A DNA stretch of 64,000 nt from Heligmosomoides polygyrus polygyrus (Eukaryota; Nematoda; Chromadorea; Rhabditida; Heligmosomidae): NCBI GenBank assembly GCA_947396885.1, contig OX377202.1, positions 6,758,001 to 6,822,000 of the forward strand, read 5' to 3'. The notes beneath the pieces were generated by a model that made no database searches, had not been told where the DNA came from, and saw only the letters and a list, made by a program, of their open reading frames with translations. The number at the start of each line of letters is the position of its first letter. The first letter of the stretch is position 1. Position numbers and translations under genes: made by a program. Shown in pieces: positions 1 to 12,800 of the stretch.

Positions 1-800
1 ATAAACTTCTTTCTCTAGGTTCTTGAAAAGTACGCAAAATAAGTCTTTATGAGCTCTAATAGAAGGCGAGATACATGGCTGTTTATGAAGACTGATCGTT
101 GGAATTTGAAGAGCGGATTTCGCGTGCTCCTAATTCTTATCATCGATAAACTAGCAACCTGCTAGTTAACACAGGGCGGGTAAGAATTAGGAGCATAACT
201 AGACTGTCATTACTAGGAGACGATGATACTCTGAGTCATTCTAGTGTTATTATCCCTTACCGCTGCACAAGCCAGAGGTACTCTTGCCCTCTCTTTTTCT
301 CTTTCTGGAGACTTCATTTAAAACTGGACACCTTGAGAAATAAGATGGGCATTTTGTGAACCAAGTCGGACGTATCTGAAACTTAACTTTTTTAAAGAAA
401 TTTTTATGAAAAATTCACCTTTCCAGTTGTTTTAGGAAAAATAACCCCAGTGTATGAATAAGCAAAAATTCTTATAAATTAACCTTTGGCAAAATTTTTA
501 GGTTTGTTCAGACTTGCTAGAGATCGGTGAATTTGCTGTTAAGAGAGATTGCGCCGTGCACTACGCGCCGTTCTACACATTGCGTTCATCACTTAATCTG
601 AACCGGATTTACACAAGCAGTCGAATAAACATTGTTAAGTTCGAGACGAGTGAGTCAGCAGCTGTAAGCGACTTCATTAACACGTTCTGTGTTTTTTAAA
701 AGAGGAAATAACTTTTCGGGGAATAATTCGCTCCTTTCTTACTCTTCCTTCCGTATTTCCTTTTTCATTATTTTTTAAGGTTTCTTACGATATCGTCGTC
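1..800. other. Unassigned left edge
   Basis: No repeat or exon with supporting phase recognised. A 61-codon frame at 514-699 has no recognised similarity. Confidence 0.3.
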
Positions 801-805
801 TTCAA

Positions 806-850
806 ATGTACACTGCTTCTGTCAGCCTATTTTCAATCTCTTCTTCTAAA
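806..850 (+). CDS. Globin exon 1 (tentative start exon)
   Basis: A 15-codon stretch starts at an ATG at 806 and ends at AAA|GTATGT. It is followed by a 52-nt intron ending in TATTTCAG. The phase (0) matches the next exon. An in-frame TAA lies ten codons upstream of the ATG, so this is the first Met of its frame. No homology supports it; the true start could lie upstream of the window. Confidence 0.35.
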
Positions 851-3800
851 GTATGTTGGAAGTTGTGTATACATTATGGAGACTTAATTTTGACTATTTC
901 AGTTAACGAGGCAAGACGACAGATACGAGGGTGATCACTATCACCACAGTCGAAGCGTTTCTCCGCATCCTCATTCAAGGTATGTACAGTTGTTCTCGAA
1001 CGAGTACATTCGAATAATTAGAATAATTAATTATTCGAATAGTCGAATATTGACATTTCTAGAATTTCGAATATTGAAATGAATTTGAATTCGAACGTCG
1101 AAAGGGAGCCATATATTTATTCGTTTATTCGTTTTCGAACGATTCGAATAAAACGAATTTAAAAAAGAAAACGAATAGAATATTTTATTCTGGCAGCTCG
1201 CATACCACGCTGTCGTAGCCGAGCTGCCAGGATTAGCGACACAGACCGAAACCCTCCTACATTTAAGCGGAAAAGATTGAGCCATGCTCTAGTCCAAGGT
1301 GTCTCATCGAGAAGAATTGTGCGCGTTTGTTTCTGATCGCTTGTATAGGGCAAGCGATTCAGAATTCCACATGCCTTCTCCGTGGAGCAATCCTTTCGAC
1401 AATTAACCATCCGGGAAGAATTGAAGAATCGGTTTCTCTCTGCACCTAATCAAACCCCCGAAAATGATGAATCTATGCGAAATCTGTAAGAAAGCAGCAG
1501 GTGCTCCTCCTCCAGTCATGTTCTCCAGATGCTTTTTCATGTTGAATGAAGATTTGTTTCGAAAAATGCTAGAAACTTCTGTTCAAAACTGTGTTTTCAT
1601 GTGGTTTCGCACTCATTTTGGCATTATCTACAAGTTACTTCTCTATAAAGGATAAAAGGATAAAGGACGGCGTTATTAAATCTCTTTTGGGATGCGCCAC
1701 GCATTCTACTTCTTCGAGATATCGTGGAGCGATTTGAATATGTATTTGGCCATGCAATGACTTGCGGTGGCCAGCCGATGAACAATTCTGCGCTCTCTCC
1801 TTCCTAGACAAGTCTGTACCAGTTATCCGACCCCGAAGGGATGGAAGGCTTAGTTGTCCTGGGCGGGAAATCCGAACCAGGAACCTGGTATCGGGTGCAC
1901 GCGACAGTCGGCGCCTCCTCCGACTGCGCTACACGCGCCCTAAATCATACTTGGCTATACGAGCGTTAAGTATAGCGGTTTTTTCCTCGTTGCTGCTGCA
2001 TTTTTGAGCCTTCTATAAATGCTGCATCATCCTGGGCGCAGATATTACATCACGTTCGTTTAGTAAACTATGCTTTTTTCTCGAAGACGATTGGAACCGC
2101 CCTTGACATATTCCGCGGAAGTGAGATGCGTGGCGCATCCCCCATAGGGATTTATTAGCGTCGGGCTATGTTCTATTCCTTGAAGATGGATGATATGAGT
2201 TTCTATTAGAAGTTTTGGTAGAAATTCTGGCGGCTTTGCACTGCGGTACCTAATGTACATTAAGGCTGCCTTATTCTGAAGACAAGCAGATGAACGCTCC
2301 ACCTCCTCCAAAGATCGCTTTGGGACGCACGTCACGCTTCCGTATCCTAATTGTAGTCCCCTTGACGACTAAAGGTCTCCACGGAATATCTTAGCAGGTC
2401 CGGGAACAATGCAGAAATATGCCTCGACGCACTGAAGCGCATGTCCGGCGAAAATCGTTGCGCACTACGACGGAGTTCCTCGTGGAATTCTTGATTCTCC
2501 TGCGCATAACACAACAAGGGATGGATGGTGACTGACCTGTTCATCGCCAGGCCAGCGCAGGTGTATACGCATTCGAATCGCCCCACGACATCCCGTAGAA
2601 GCAGAATGCGTGGCGCATCCTAAACAGGGATTTAGTTACGCCGATCTCCATCCTTTATCCTCAACGACGCCTCTAAGGATTTTGAGAGGAAGAAGAAAAA
2701 CCCGGTCAGAACTTTCCTTAGCCTAACGCTAAATTGGACACTCTTCCAAACAAACTTGTGCTTCTGAAATCGATCTGGGGCCGGATTCATCAACGACTTA
2801 CCCGTGGGTATAGGGGGTAGAGATACCCACGATGAAGCCTGCGTCTCTGACTCTTGCCTTATCTCTACCTGATTCTTATCTTATCTCTACCCTTTATACC
2901 CCGCATACCCACGGATTTAATTGTTGATGAATCCGGCCCTGAACGTCTTCCAAATCGAAACGAGCCTCTTACAGGTTAAACTACAGACTCTTCAGGGCCC
3001 GGATTCATCAACGCGCATACCCACGGATATGCTGGGTATAGGGGGTGGAGATACCCACGATGTGGGCATACCCACGATTCATGATAAGCCTTACCCACCA
3101 AGTCGTGGGTATATCAGAGAGAAAACCCTCTGGGGCCGGATTCATCAACAATTAAACCCGTGGGTATGCGGGGTATAGGGGGTAGAGATAAGATAAGAGT
3201 CAGATGGAGATAATGCAAGGATCAGAGACGCAGGCTTCATCGTGGGTATCTTTAGCCCTTATACTCGCGGGTAAGCCGTTGGTGAATCCGGCCCCGGTCG
3301 TAGTGGGTACATCGTATACCCGCGTCTCGCTCGTGCCCCATTGACATAATGGCGCTTCAGTGAGATCATCTGTTTTCGCAAAAGGCCTAGTTGTACCTTA
3401 GTCTTGATTCCTTTCATGAATACGAATCGTACGCACTACCCACTGCTGGTATTGGGTACGATTCCCCTGCGGTATCTCTACCTATACCCATTGCTTGATG
3501 AATCCGGACCCAGGATGGCTAGAATAATTTTTTGTTCAATGAACATTTGGTTTTGGAAATTGGTATAACTTTGTTTTTTTTTAGTTTCACTGCGCGAATT
3601 CTTCTTCTTCTGTAAACTATCAAAAGCAATTGTAAAGTGATACATATTCTCGCTTTGACGCATCATGAACGCAGCATTTGCACTATGAATCAAATAAAAA
3701 TCGCGACGAGTTTTTTGAGTGCATGGCGCAATCTCGTCTTTTGAAGTGCTATGCGATTGCTGCCTTTTTGTGCTTTAAACCAATTTTTTTGAAAAATAAA

Positions 3801-6800
3801 AATTTTATGCAAGGTAAAATAAAAAGTTGCGTTGAGTTTACATTAATTAGTTTACAAAGCTATAAATAAAAGAAAAGTTAATTTTATAAAGTGCATTTCT
3901 TTTAGTTGTATCATTTGTAGGAGAAGAAGATTGAGTGTAATAATTTTATAAAATCCTTATTTTTCCAAAAAAAATCACGTTTTATTTTAAAGCGCAGCAA
4001 GGCAGCAATCATAGAGCGCTTTAGAGGACGAGATCGCGCCATGCACTCAAAAAGCTCATCGCGATTTCTATTTGATTGATAGCGCAAATGCTGTGTACAC
4101 GAGGCGTCAAAGTGAGTATATGTGTGCTCAATTGTTTTTGTTGTGTTGTTCACAGATGTGAACCTCCATGTAAACAGAAATTTTGTTATAAATCGAGTAA
4201 AGTTCGCGCTCTTTTGGACGAAGGCATGGCGCACTCTGTTCTCTTGGCACAAAAAAAATGGCCACCTTCCTGTCTTTTCGTCTTTTAAAGCGCAACAACG
4301 CAGCAATCATATAGCGCTTTAGAAGACGAGATCACGCCATGCGCTCGAAAAACTCGCCGCGATTTTTACTTGATTGATAGTGTGTAAATGCCGCGTACAT
4401 GACGCATCAAAGTGTGTTTTTTACTACTGTTTTTGTTATTTTAAATAACAGAAATTTTGCCATCAATCGAATAAAAATGCCGACCTCATGGGCGAGGGCA
4501 TGGCGCACTCTCTTCTTTCGGCACAAAAAATGGCCACCTTTCTGTTTTTCGAAACAAGCTTTAAACCATCATCTTTTCTTGAAAGTGGGAATGCTACAAA
4601 ATGTTAAGCCATGTGTTTATACCATTTTCACGCCGAATTGGACACTTTTCAAATCAAAGCGAACTCTTCGAAATTAAAACGAGCTTCTTCTACATTAAAC
4701 TAGAAACTCTCCAAAAATGTTAGAATAATTTTTGTTCAAGAAAAACTTCAGTATAGCTTTCTTTGAAGTTATAATTTTTCTTAATAAGATAACACATAGT
4801 TTGAAATTTTATAAAAATCTTATTTTTTGATGAAAAACAATGATTTTAACCTTGTTTTAAAGAGCAGGAGGGCGGGCATTTTATATTGCCGAAACAGAGA
4901 TTGGGACATGCCCCCGTCCGGAACTCCGCAATTTTTATTTGATTGATAGCAAAATTTCGGTTTTCATGCAGTTTCACATCTGCAAACGGTGCAACATAAA
5001 TAATTGTAACAGACACACATATCCTGACTTTCTTGCTGCATGTATTTTCAAATAAAATAAAATAAAAGCAGTATTTACACTATCAATCCGAAAAATATTG
5101 CAACTTACTTTCCTAGTGCATGGCGCGATCAGTCTAATGCGCTACACGATTGCTGTCTTGCTGCGCTTTAAAACAAAGTTTAACTTATCATCTTTTCTAA
5201 AAACAAAAATTGTATAGAACTATTACACTCATTCGGGCAGCTGAAGCCAAAAGAATTCAAAAAAAACTTTTAAACTTTTCTTAAACAAAAAATTATTTTT
5301 ATCTTGGAGAGTCTGTAGTTTAACCTATAAGAAGCACGTTTAGGTTTGAAAGACGTTTAGTTTGATTTGAAAAGTCTTAGGTTAGCTTAGAAGAGTGTCC
5401 AATTTGATTTCAAAAGTGTCCAATTCGACGTGAAAATGGTATATATGCTGTTTTTTGTGCAAGGAACTCATTTTGATTTGAATGACGATCACTTTGATTT
5501 GAAAAGTACAAAAGTACAATTTGACGCGGGCGCGTGTTGCGCAGTCGGAGGAGGCGCCGGCTGTCGCTCGCACCCGATACCAAGTTCCTGGTTCGGATTT
5601 CCCGCCCAAGCCAACCAAGCGTTCCATCCCTCTGGGGTCGGTGAATTGGTACCAGACTTGTCTGGGAAGGATAGAGCGCTGACTTGTTCATCGGCTGGCC
5701 ACTGCAAGTTATTGTATGGCCAAATACGCATTCAAGTCGCCTCCACGACATCCCGTAGATGTAGAATGCGTGGCGCATCCCAAAAAGGATTGATTAACGC
5801 TGTCCTTTATCCTTTTTTATACAGTTTGACGTGAAAATGGAACATTTTGGTTCAGCACTGAATTACCAAGGGTGACCTCCTAGTCTAGGTTGCCCTACCA
5901 AATCGACAAGGAACAACGCGAGTCAGTTTTTCCTCGTCTTCTAGCAGAATGCGAATGGCTTCAAGAAGTCATTAGCGGAGCTTCACGCTGTTGCATTAGG
6001 AAGGGTAACGGTCGGTACCCTTACAATGCACATCTGTTCCATCTCAACAGCGTTCAGGTGCTTCATGTCTAGAGATGACTCATTCTCTTCTCGGGCCGAC
6101 TATAAGCATCATCCCGTAAGCTTCCTCTGGCGGCCACGAGAAAACTCTTAACACGGTGGAGGACCATACCTCGACCCTCCCGACTAGGACAGATCTGCGA
6201 TCCCTTAGCTCCATTTGTTCCGCCCTCGTCTTCGGCACTTCAGCGAGGAAATCTCCGATTGCTTCTAAACGGCGACGATAGCATTGTCAGCTGCCGCTGC
6301 TTCAGAGTGTAATGCGATCCCCTTTTAGGAAGGAACCGGCGATTTCGATCGTCGGTCGGACGTGGAAGAGCGCCGACGTCGACAAGGAAGCGGCGGCGAT
6401 GCAGAACGCCAACGCCCTCAGCATTCGCACGTAAGTCCTTTTCGTAATGGAATTCTGGAGGACTGATATGGACTCTTCTATGGATTATTGGATAAGATGA
6501 GCCTTAAAATTTCCACGAGGAAGCTATTCTTACTCTTCTACCTTTTTGGTAAAAGTTGTGCAACTCTCCATCGGTACGATGCCTTGGAGATCGTCTACCT
6601 TCTCTTCGTCAGGCGTTTTTGTGGCCCTAACGCTCCAGAAGAACACCAAAAGTCTCCAAGGATTCGACCAGAGTGTTCATCCTTATCTGCGGCTCAATCG
6701 GAAGCTCGCTCGGAAGAAATTGTCCTTTCTGGTCGCAACATCGCGTCGTGCAGGTGCTTGTTTCCCGTGGGATCGGCGTTATCTGCTTCTCAAGTGGCTC

Positions 6801-9800
6801 GTCGTCGTTTTGTTGATGATGTAGCGGTATCGACCAAGGCTCATTGGGGCTCCTGCTGAGGATCCTGTTGTGAGAATGCATGTCATCCTATTGCCTTCTA
6901 GCCGCTCGCTCTCCTTCATTCGGGCTCTTCGACCGATTCCATAGCAGAAACCTCTGAAAAGTTCTTGATCTCGAGTGTCTTAACGATTCTATGATTGAGA
7001 GTTAAGATGTCCACTCTGGGGCCAGATTCATCAACGACTTACAGCAGTTTAACTGAGAAAATACAGCCGAAATCCCTGATAGCGCTGCTTATTAGGCGAT
7101 ACGGTGAAGCATTTCGTCGCGCTATCAGGGATTTCGGCTGTATTCTCTCTGCTGAATTGCTGTAAGTCGTTAATGAATCCGGCCCCTGGTTGACATCGTT
7201 GAGGGTTTAAGCCATATATTAGGTCGTTGCATAGGAAATGGCCGATTTTGCTACCTCAATTTCTGGGCCGAATTCAACAACGACTTACAGCAATTTAACA
7301 GAGAAAATTACAGCCGAAATCCCTAACAGCGCGGCTTATCAAGTGATATGGTGAGCGATAAGCCGCGTTATCTGAGTTTTCCGCTGTGAATTCTCCGTTG
7401 AAGTTATGTAAGTCGTTGAATCCGACCCCTGGTCGATTTTTTGTGGCTACGAATGTTTCCGTGTCAGGCATTGTATGTAGTGTTAGAAGGATGTTAATTG
7501 CGATCAAAACTCTTTGCGCTAGGCGGGACTCGAACCCGCACCTTCTGCTTTCCGGGCAGCGATGCTACGCCTTACACCATCAGTGATGTTTGACCGAACA
7601 GAACATCCACGACATCTTCCTAGAACCAATGCATGGAACCGGTTAAGCTGAAATTCCTCGTAGAAATGTTGTTTTCATTTTGCTTAAAAAAGTATATTTT
7701 TGCTAGTTTCTATAGCAACCGCTTTAGTATTAAGCAAAAATGAAGACAGCATTTTATATAGTTTCTGAAAGCGCAGAATCTCCGCTTTCCTAGCTTTGTA
7801 GTTTCTGTGACATAATCGCCCCTTGCCGATTTTTTGACGTCGCTCTTACAGTATGAATCAACGTGAGATTCGGGTACTCTACTTATATGAACGGAAGAGT
7901 GGACACAACTCCGCGACCGTAGCTCGTAACATCAACGCTACATTTGGGGAGGATTTCGCTGAAGAACGCACAATCCGCCCCTGGTTCGAAAGGTTTCGAT
8001 CTGGAGATGAACGTCTCGAAGACGAAGAGCGAGGTAGACTGCCATCACTCCTTAACGACGACCAACTCAAAGCCATAGTGGAAGCGGATCCGCGCCAAAC
8101 TGTGAGACAGTCAGCACAGCATTTCGGCGCTGAAGGCAGCACTATCAGTCGCCATTTTTATGCGATCGGAAAAGTAAAGAAATTGGACAAGTAAACCCCG
8201 CATGAACTGTCCGCCGGACAGATGCAGAAGCGCCACGACACCGTGTTTTGTTAAGGCTGCGCAATATAGAAGAGCCCTTTTTGGGCAGGATCGTGACATG
8301 CGACGAAAAATGGATCCTTTGTGACCATCGTCGTCGTCCTGCACAATAGCTGGACAAGAATGAGAGTCCCAGAGGAGAGGCCGAAACCGAGTCTCCATAC
8401 AAAGAAGACCATGGTGACCGTATGGTGGACAATGGCTGGTGGAGTCCATTGCATGTTCTTGAAGACGGGAGAGACTATCACAGCGGAGAAGTACTGTGTC
8501 GAAATTGAAGTGATGCGCCAGAAGTTGATTGAAAGACAGCCGGCTTAGGTCAATCGAAGAGACTCAATCCTACTGCACGACAACGCACGTCCGCACGTTT
8601 CAAAAATTGTTGTCCAGAAACTGGATGAATTTGGATACGAAACTCTGCCACATCCAGCGTATTCAACAGATCCGTCCCCTACCGATTGCTATTTTTCAAG
8701 CATTTAGATCATCAGGTGAAGGATAAAAAATTCAGCAACCATGATGATGTCGAAAATTACTTATTATGTTATTTCTCGTAGTTCTGAATTTTTCAAAGAT
8801 GGAGTGTCTAAGCTATTGTCGCGTTGGGAAAAGTGTATTAATTGTAACGGTGCTTATTTCGATTAATAAAATTTCAAAGTTATAATCTGTCAAAGTTATT
8901 AGGTTGAAACGAAATAAATGGCACTGAACCACTGTTAATTTAAACAGTTAATATCTCGGCTTGTAGGCAAGTTTATTAATCGAAATAAAAACCTTCTGAT
9001 TCTACACATCTTTGCCAACGTGACACAAGCTTTCTTATCCCAGTAGCATAAAAATCAGAAGTTCTGGAACTGACGAAATCTTCGAAGGCACTTTCGGCAT
9101 CCTGTTGGTATTTGAATATTTTCCCTATCAAGAAGTCGCCAAGATGCTTGAAGAAATGGTAGTCTGTTGGGGAGAGATCGGGAGAAAGCGGAGGATGTGG
9201 AAGAGTTTCAGTGCTCAGCTCATTCAATTTCTGCAACGTCATTCGCGCTACATGGGGGCGAGCGTTGTGTGCAGAAGGAGAACTCGCCTTCGGTTTACCA
9301 AGGCCGGCCGGATATCCTTCAACTTTTTCATCATTTCTTCAATTTCAATGCAGTACTTCTCTGCCGTGATGGATTCACCGGGAGGGAGGAAGCTGTGGTG
9401 AATAATTCCCAGCGAACACCACCATACTGTCACCATTACTTTCTTTTGGTGCAATTCCGGCTTCGCAAAAACCTCGGGGCTCTCATCGCTGTCCACCCAC
9501 TGTGCCGATCGTCGCCCGTTGTCGTACATCATCCATTTCTCGGCACAGGTTACGATGCGATCAAGGAATGGGTCCGTTTCCTTCCGTAGAAGCAGTGCGG
9601 ACGAGATCTCATATCGTCGGTTTCTTTGCTCCTCAGACAGCTCTTGAGGCACCCATCTTTATAGCTTTTTGGTCTTTCCCATTTCCTTCAGATGCCGGGC
9701 AGCTGTGTTGTGACTGACACCAAGGACCTTCGCTATCTCCCTGGTACCGTTGTGTGGATCCTCCTCTACCACATCTCTCAGCTTGTCCTCATCAACATCA

Positions 9801-12800
9801 CTATGCCTCCCACGACCTTCATGTCTTCCAAGCTCTCATCTCCATTCCGGAACTTCTGATACCAACGATACGCCGTCTGAATTGTGGAACATCCTTGACC
9901 GAATGCGGCGTTGTCTCGTCCGCCTCCTTACGGTTTGTTCTTGATCAAACGCGTAAAGACGCGCCAAAAAATGGCGCGAGCCAGTGCCATTTAACTCGTT
10001 ATAACCTAATATAAGTCAAAATTTGTCAATTCATATTCAAGGACCTAACAGAATGCGTGGCGCATCCGACAAACGCACGACAGGTGAAGCGCCACGACAC
10101 CTGGGTTTCATTAAGGCTGCGCAATCTACATAAGGGAGCGTTTTTTGGACGGGATCGTGGCATGAAAAACGGTTCTTTGTGACAATCGCCGTCGCTCTGC
10201 ACAATTGCTGGACAAGAATGAGAGTCTCAAGGAGATGTCGAAACCAAGCTCCAACCGAAGAAAACCATGGTGACCCTACGGTGGACAATGGCTAGTGTAG
10301 TCCATTACAAGTTCTTGAAGACTGGAGAGACTATCACAGCGGAGAAGTGCTGTGCCGAGATTGAAGTGATGCGCCAGAAGTTCCAAGTGCGACTCTCAAT
10401 GAATCTTGGCATGGTCCTGTTAAGTTGATATTCAGCTTCGGCCAAGATTGTCATATATCTTTATTCCTGACGGCTGACGTTTCGGCGTTGTCGCCTTCTT
10501 AAGAGCCTGGAAGAATCGAACCGAATTTGAGAAACTATCCTCCTAAACTCAATTTCATATTGCAAAGCAAGTTTACAGAGCGAAAAGGTCTAAAACGTCA
10601 CCTCATACCTATAGAATGGACAACTTCAGAACTGAGAGTCGTCCACCGTCGTTGCTGGATGTGAGAGAGTGAGTTGTAAACCCTTGTAATCACTATATGT
10701 TGTGATTATTGGGATACGTTTTAAACGTGAAGAAATGGAGTTTGGGGGATAGTTTCTCAAATTTGGTTCGATTCTTCCAGGCTGTGAAGAAGGCGACAAC
10801 GCTGAAACCTCAGCCGTCATGAATAAATATATCTTGGCCGAAGCTAAATATTCAACCATTCATCTTAACAGCACCAGAAGTTGATTGAACAAAACAGCCA
10901 GCTTCGGTCACTCGAAGAGGCCCAATTCTACTGCATGACGTATCCGCACGTTTCAAAAATTGCTGCGCAGAAACTGGATGAGTTGGAATACGAAAGCCTG
11001 CTTTATGCAACATACTCATCAGATCTGTCACCCTCCGGTTATCGTTCTTTCAAGCATTTAGATCATCATGTGAAGGATAAAAAATTCACCAACCACGATG
11101 ATGTCGAAAATGACTTTTTATGTTTTTATTAAATCTCTCTGATTTTTACAAAGATGGAATGCCTAAGCTATTAGGGGGGGGGGGGGGCAAAAGTAATGAG
11201 ACACCCCATGCCGTATCCATATATCTCGTGGCTGGAGTCTGGATTCGTACTTGTTGTATTTGTATGTTTGTATGCTACTTACTGAAGCCCATCTGAAAAG
11301 TTACCACTTCCGCCCTTTCCAGAAGCATGCCAAAGCCCCAGCCTGTCTCATGCCGAAACCCCAGTCTGACGAGTCGACCTGTGTCGCGCAAATCTCCCCC
11401 AATTCCCAACCCCGAGCAGCCTGGGCTCAATATTCACGCAAGATGAGAAGTACGTCTTCTACCTTAACCCTGCCAAGCAGCGAGTCTGGGTGAGGCTTGG
11501 TAACCTGTTACCAACCTTAGTTCGGCAAGATGTTCACGGCGAGAAGCACCTTTGGAGCTTTTGAGTCTGCGCCCATGGATCGGTGTACCGGAAGCTGTTT
11601 CCCAAGAGCACCGCGATGAACTCCAAAGCCATGGTGAACGAAATAGAGGAGATGGGCCGGCGACTCGCTCTTATTCATTCGCAGCGATTCAAGAAGGTTC
11701 TCCTCTTCGACAACGCCGCACCCCATCGGGAACAAGTAACCACGGATAAGCTTGGCCAGCTGGGCTACGTTCACATGCCTCATCTACCGTATTCGCCGGA
11801 CAGCTCTCTATGCGACTACCACTACTTCTTGAGCCTACAGAACCTCCTGGTCGGAAGGGGCACAAGAACCCAAGCAGTGCTTGACAACCATATCGAACAG
11901 TTGATCAACACCAGGCTCAAGCAGTTCTGGAGGGATGGGATCAGGAAGTTGGCTGAGCGATGGCAGCAATTGTAATTGAGTTATAAGGAGATAAAGATTT
12001 TTTTCATTTTGTCTCATTACTTTTGCCCCCCCCCCCTAATATTATCTCGTTGGAGAAAATGTATTAATTGCTGTGGTGCTTATTTCGATTAACAAATTTG
12101 CTTCCAAGCAAAGCTATGATCTGTCAAAGTTTTCGGTCAAAATCGGTCATTTCATATGCAACGACCTAATACATTCAATTTCAAAATGCCATGTTCACCT
12201 GCAGAGGTGTGCGTAATTACGATTTACGACTTACGTTTCTACGATTTACGGCTACAATACCGCTCGCGCCGCACGGTCAAAAGTGGGCGAAAAAACGCCA
12301 ACATAGCGTCGCAAAGCGTCGCACGCTCATAACTCCGTCAGTTTTAGGTTTCTTGAATAAAGGTTGGTACCATTCAATTCGCCTCTTCGAGGTCGACACA
12401 AACATGTGTAAAACTTTACCGGAACACCCGTATTTTCGCCGTGGGTGGTCCAAAATTGGCTGGACGGGCGATTAGAGCAGCTTATTTCCCAGGATATGCG
12501 TGCTTTCGGGGTATCTCAAAGATGGCGTACGTCGCCAGTGCTCTGTCAGGCCAAGAATGCCCCGAGAGTGCGCCGTGCACAATGCATGCAGAATCGATCC
12601 TATCAATCGAGTGAGCGAACGCATGTCCATTGCGCTTTTACCTTGTCTTACTGGGAAACGCGACGTTTTCAAGACTATTTCGAGCCGTTTGGAGAATGTT
12701 ATCAGAAATTCCCCGCCATCCCACTCAGGATTAGCTCCAATCTGTCCCAGCGAAACTTTGGTGTGCGCCGTGAACAATGCATACAGAATCGAACCTTTCA

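Larger units (their letters stand above)
7219..10048 (+). mobile_element. Mariner family 2, copy A, with nested insertions
   Basis: 5' TIR TTAGGTCGTTGCATAGGAAA at 7219 and 3' end TTCATATTCAAGGACCTAA at 10048. It carries a MITE (7265-7429), a tRNA-like unit (about 7505-7605) and a complete mariner of another family (8899-10009). The transposase remnant is at 7853-8866. Confidence 0.72.
10083..12169 (+). mobile_element. Mariner family 2, copy B (5'-deleted, twice interrupted)
   Basis: Lacks the N-terminal half of the transposase. It starts where copy A reads GACAGATGCAGAAGCGCCACG and ends TGCAACGACCTAA. It is split by the inverted-dimer element 10383-10873 and by the poly-G mariner 11174-12036. 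The remaining coding frames (10881-11132 among them) still show LSPSGYRSF near the third catalytic site. Confidence 0.72.

Noticed and set aside
6488..6881. Overlapping frames on both strands as an extra host exon
   Set aside because: No splice phase consistent with the globin chain and no recognised domain.
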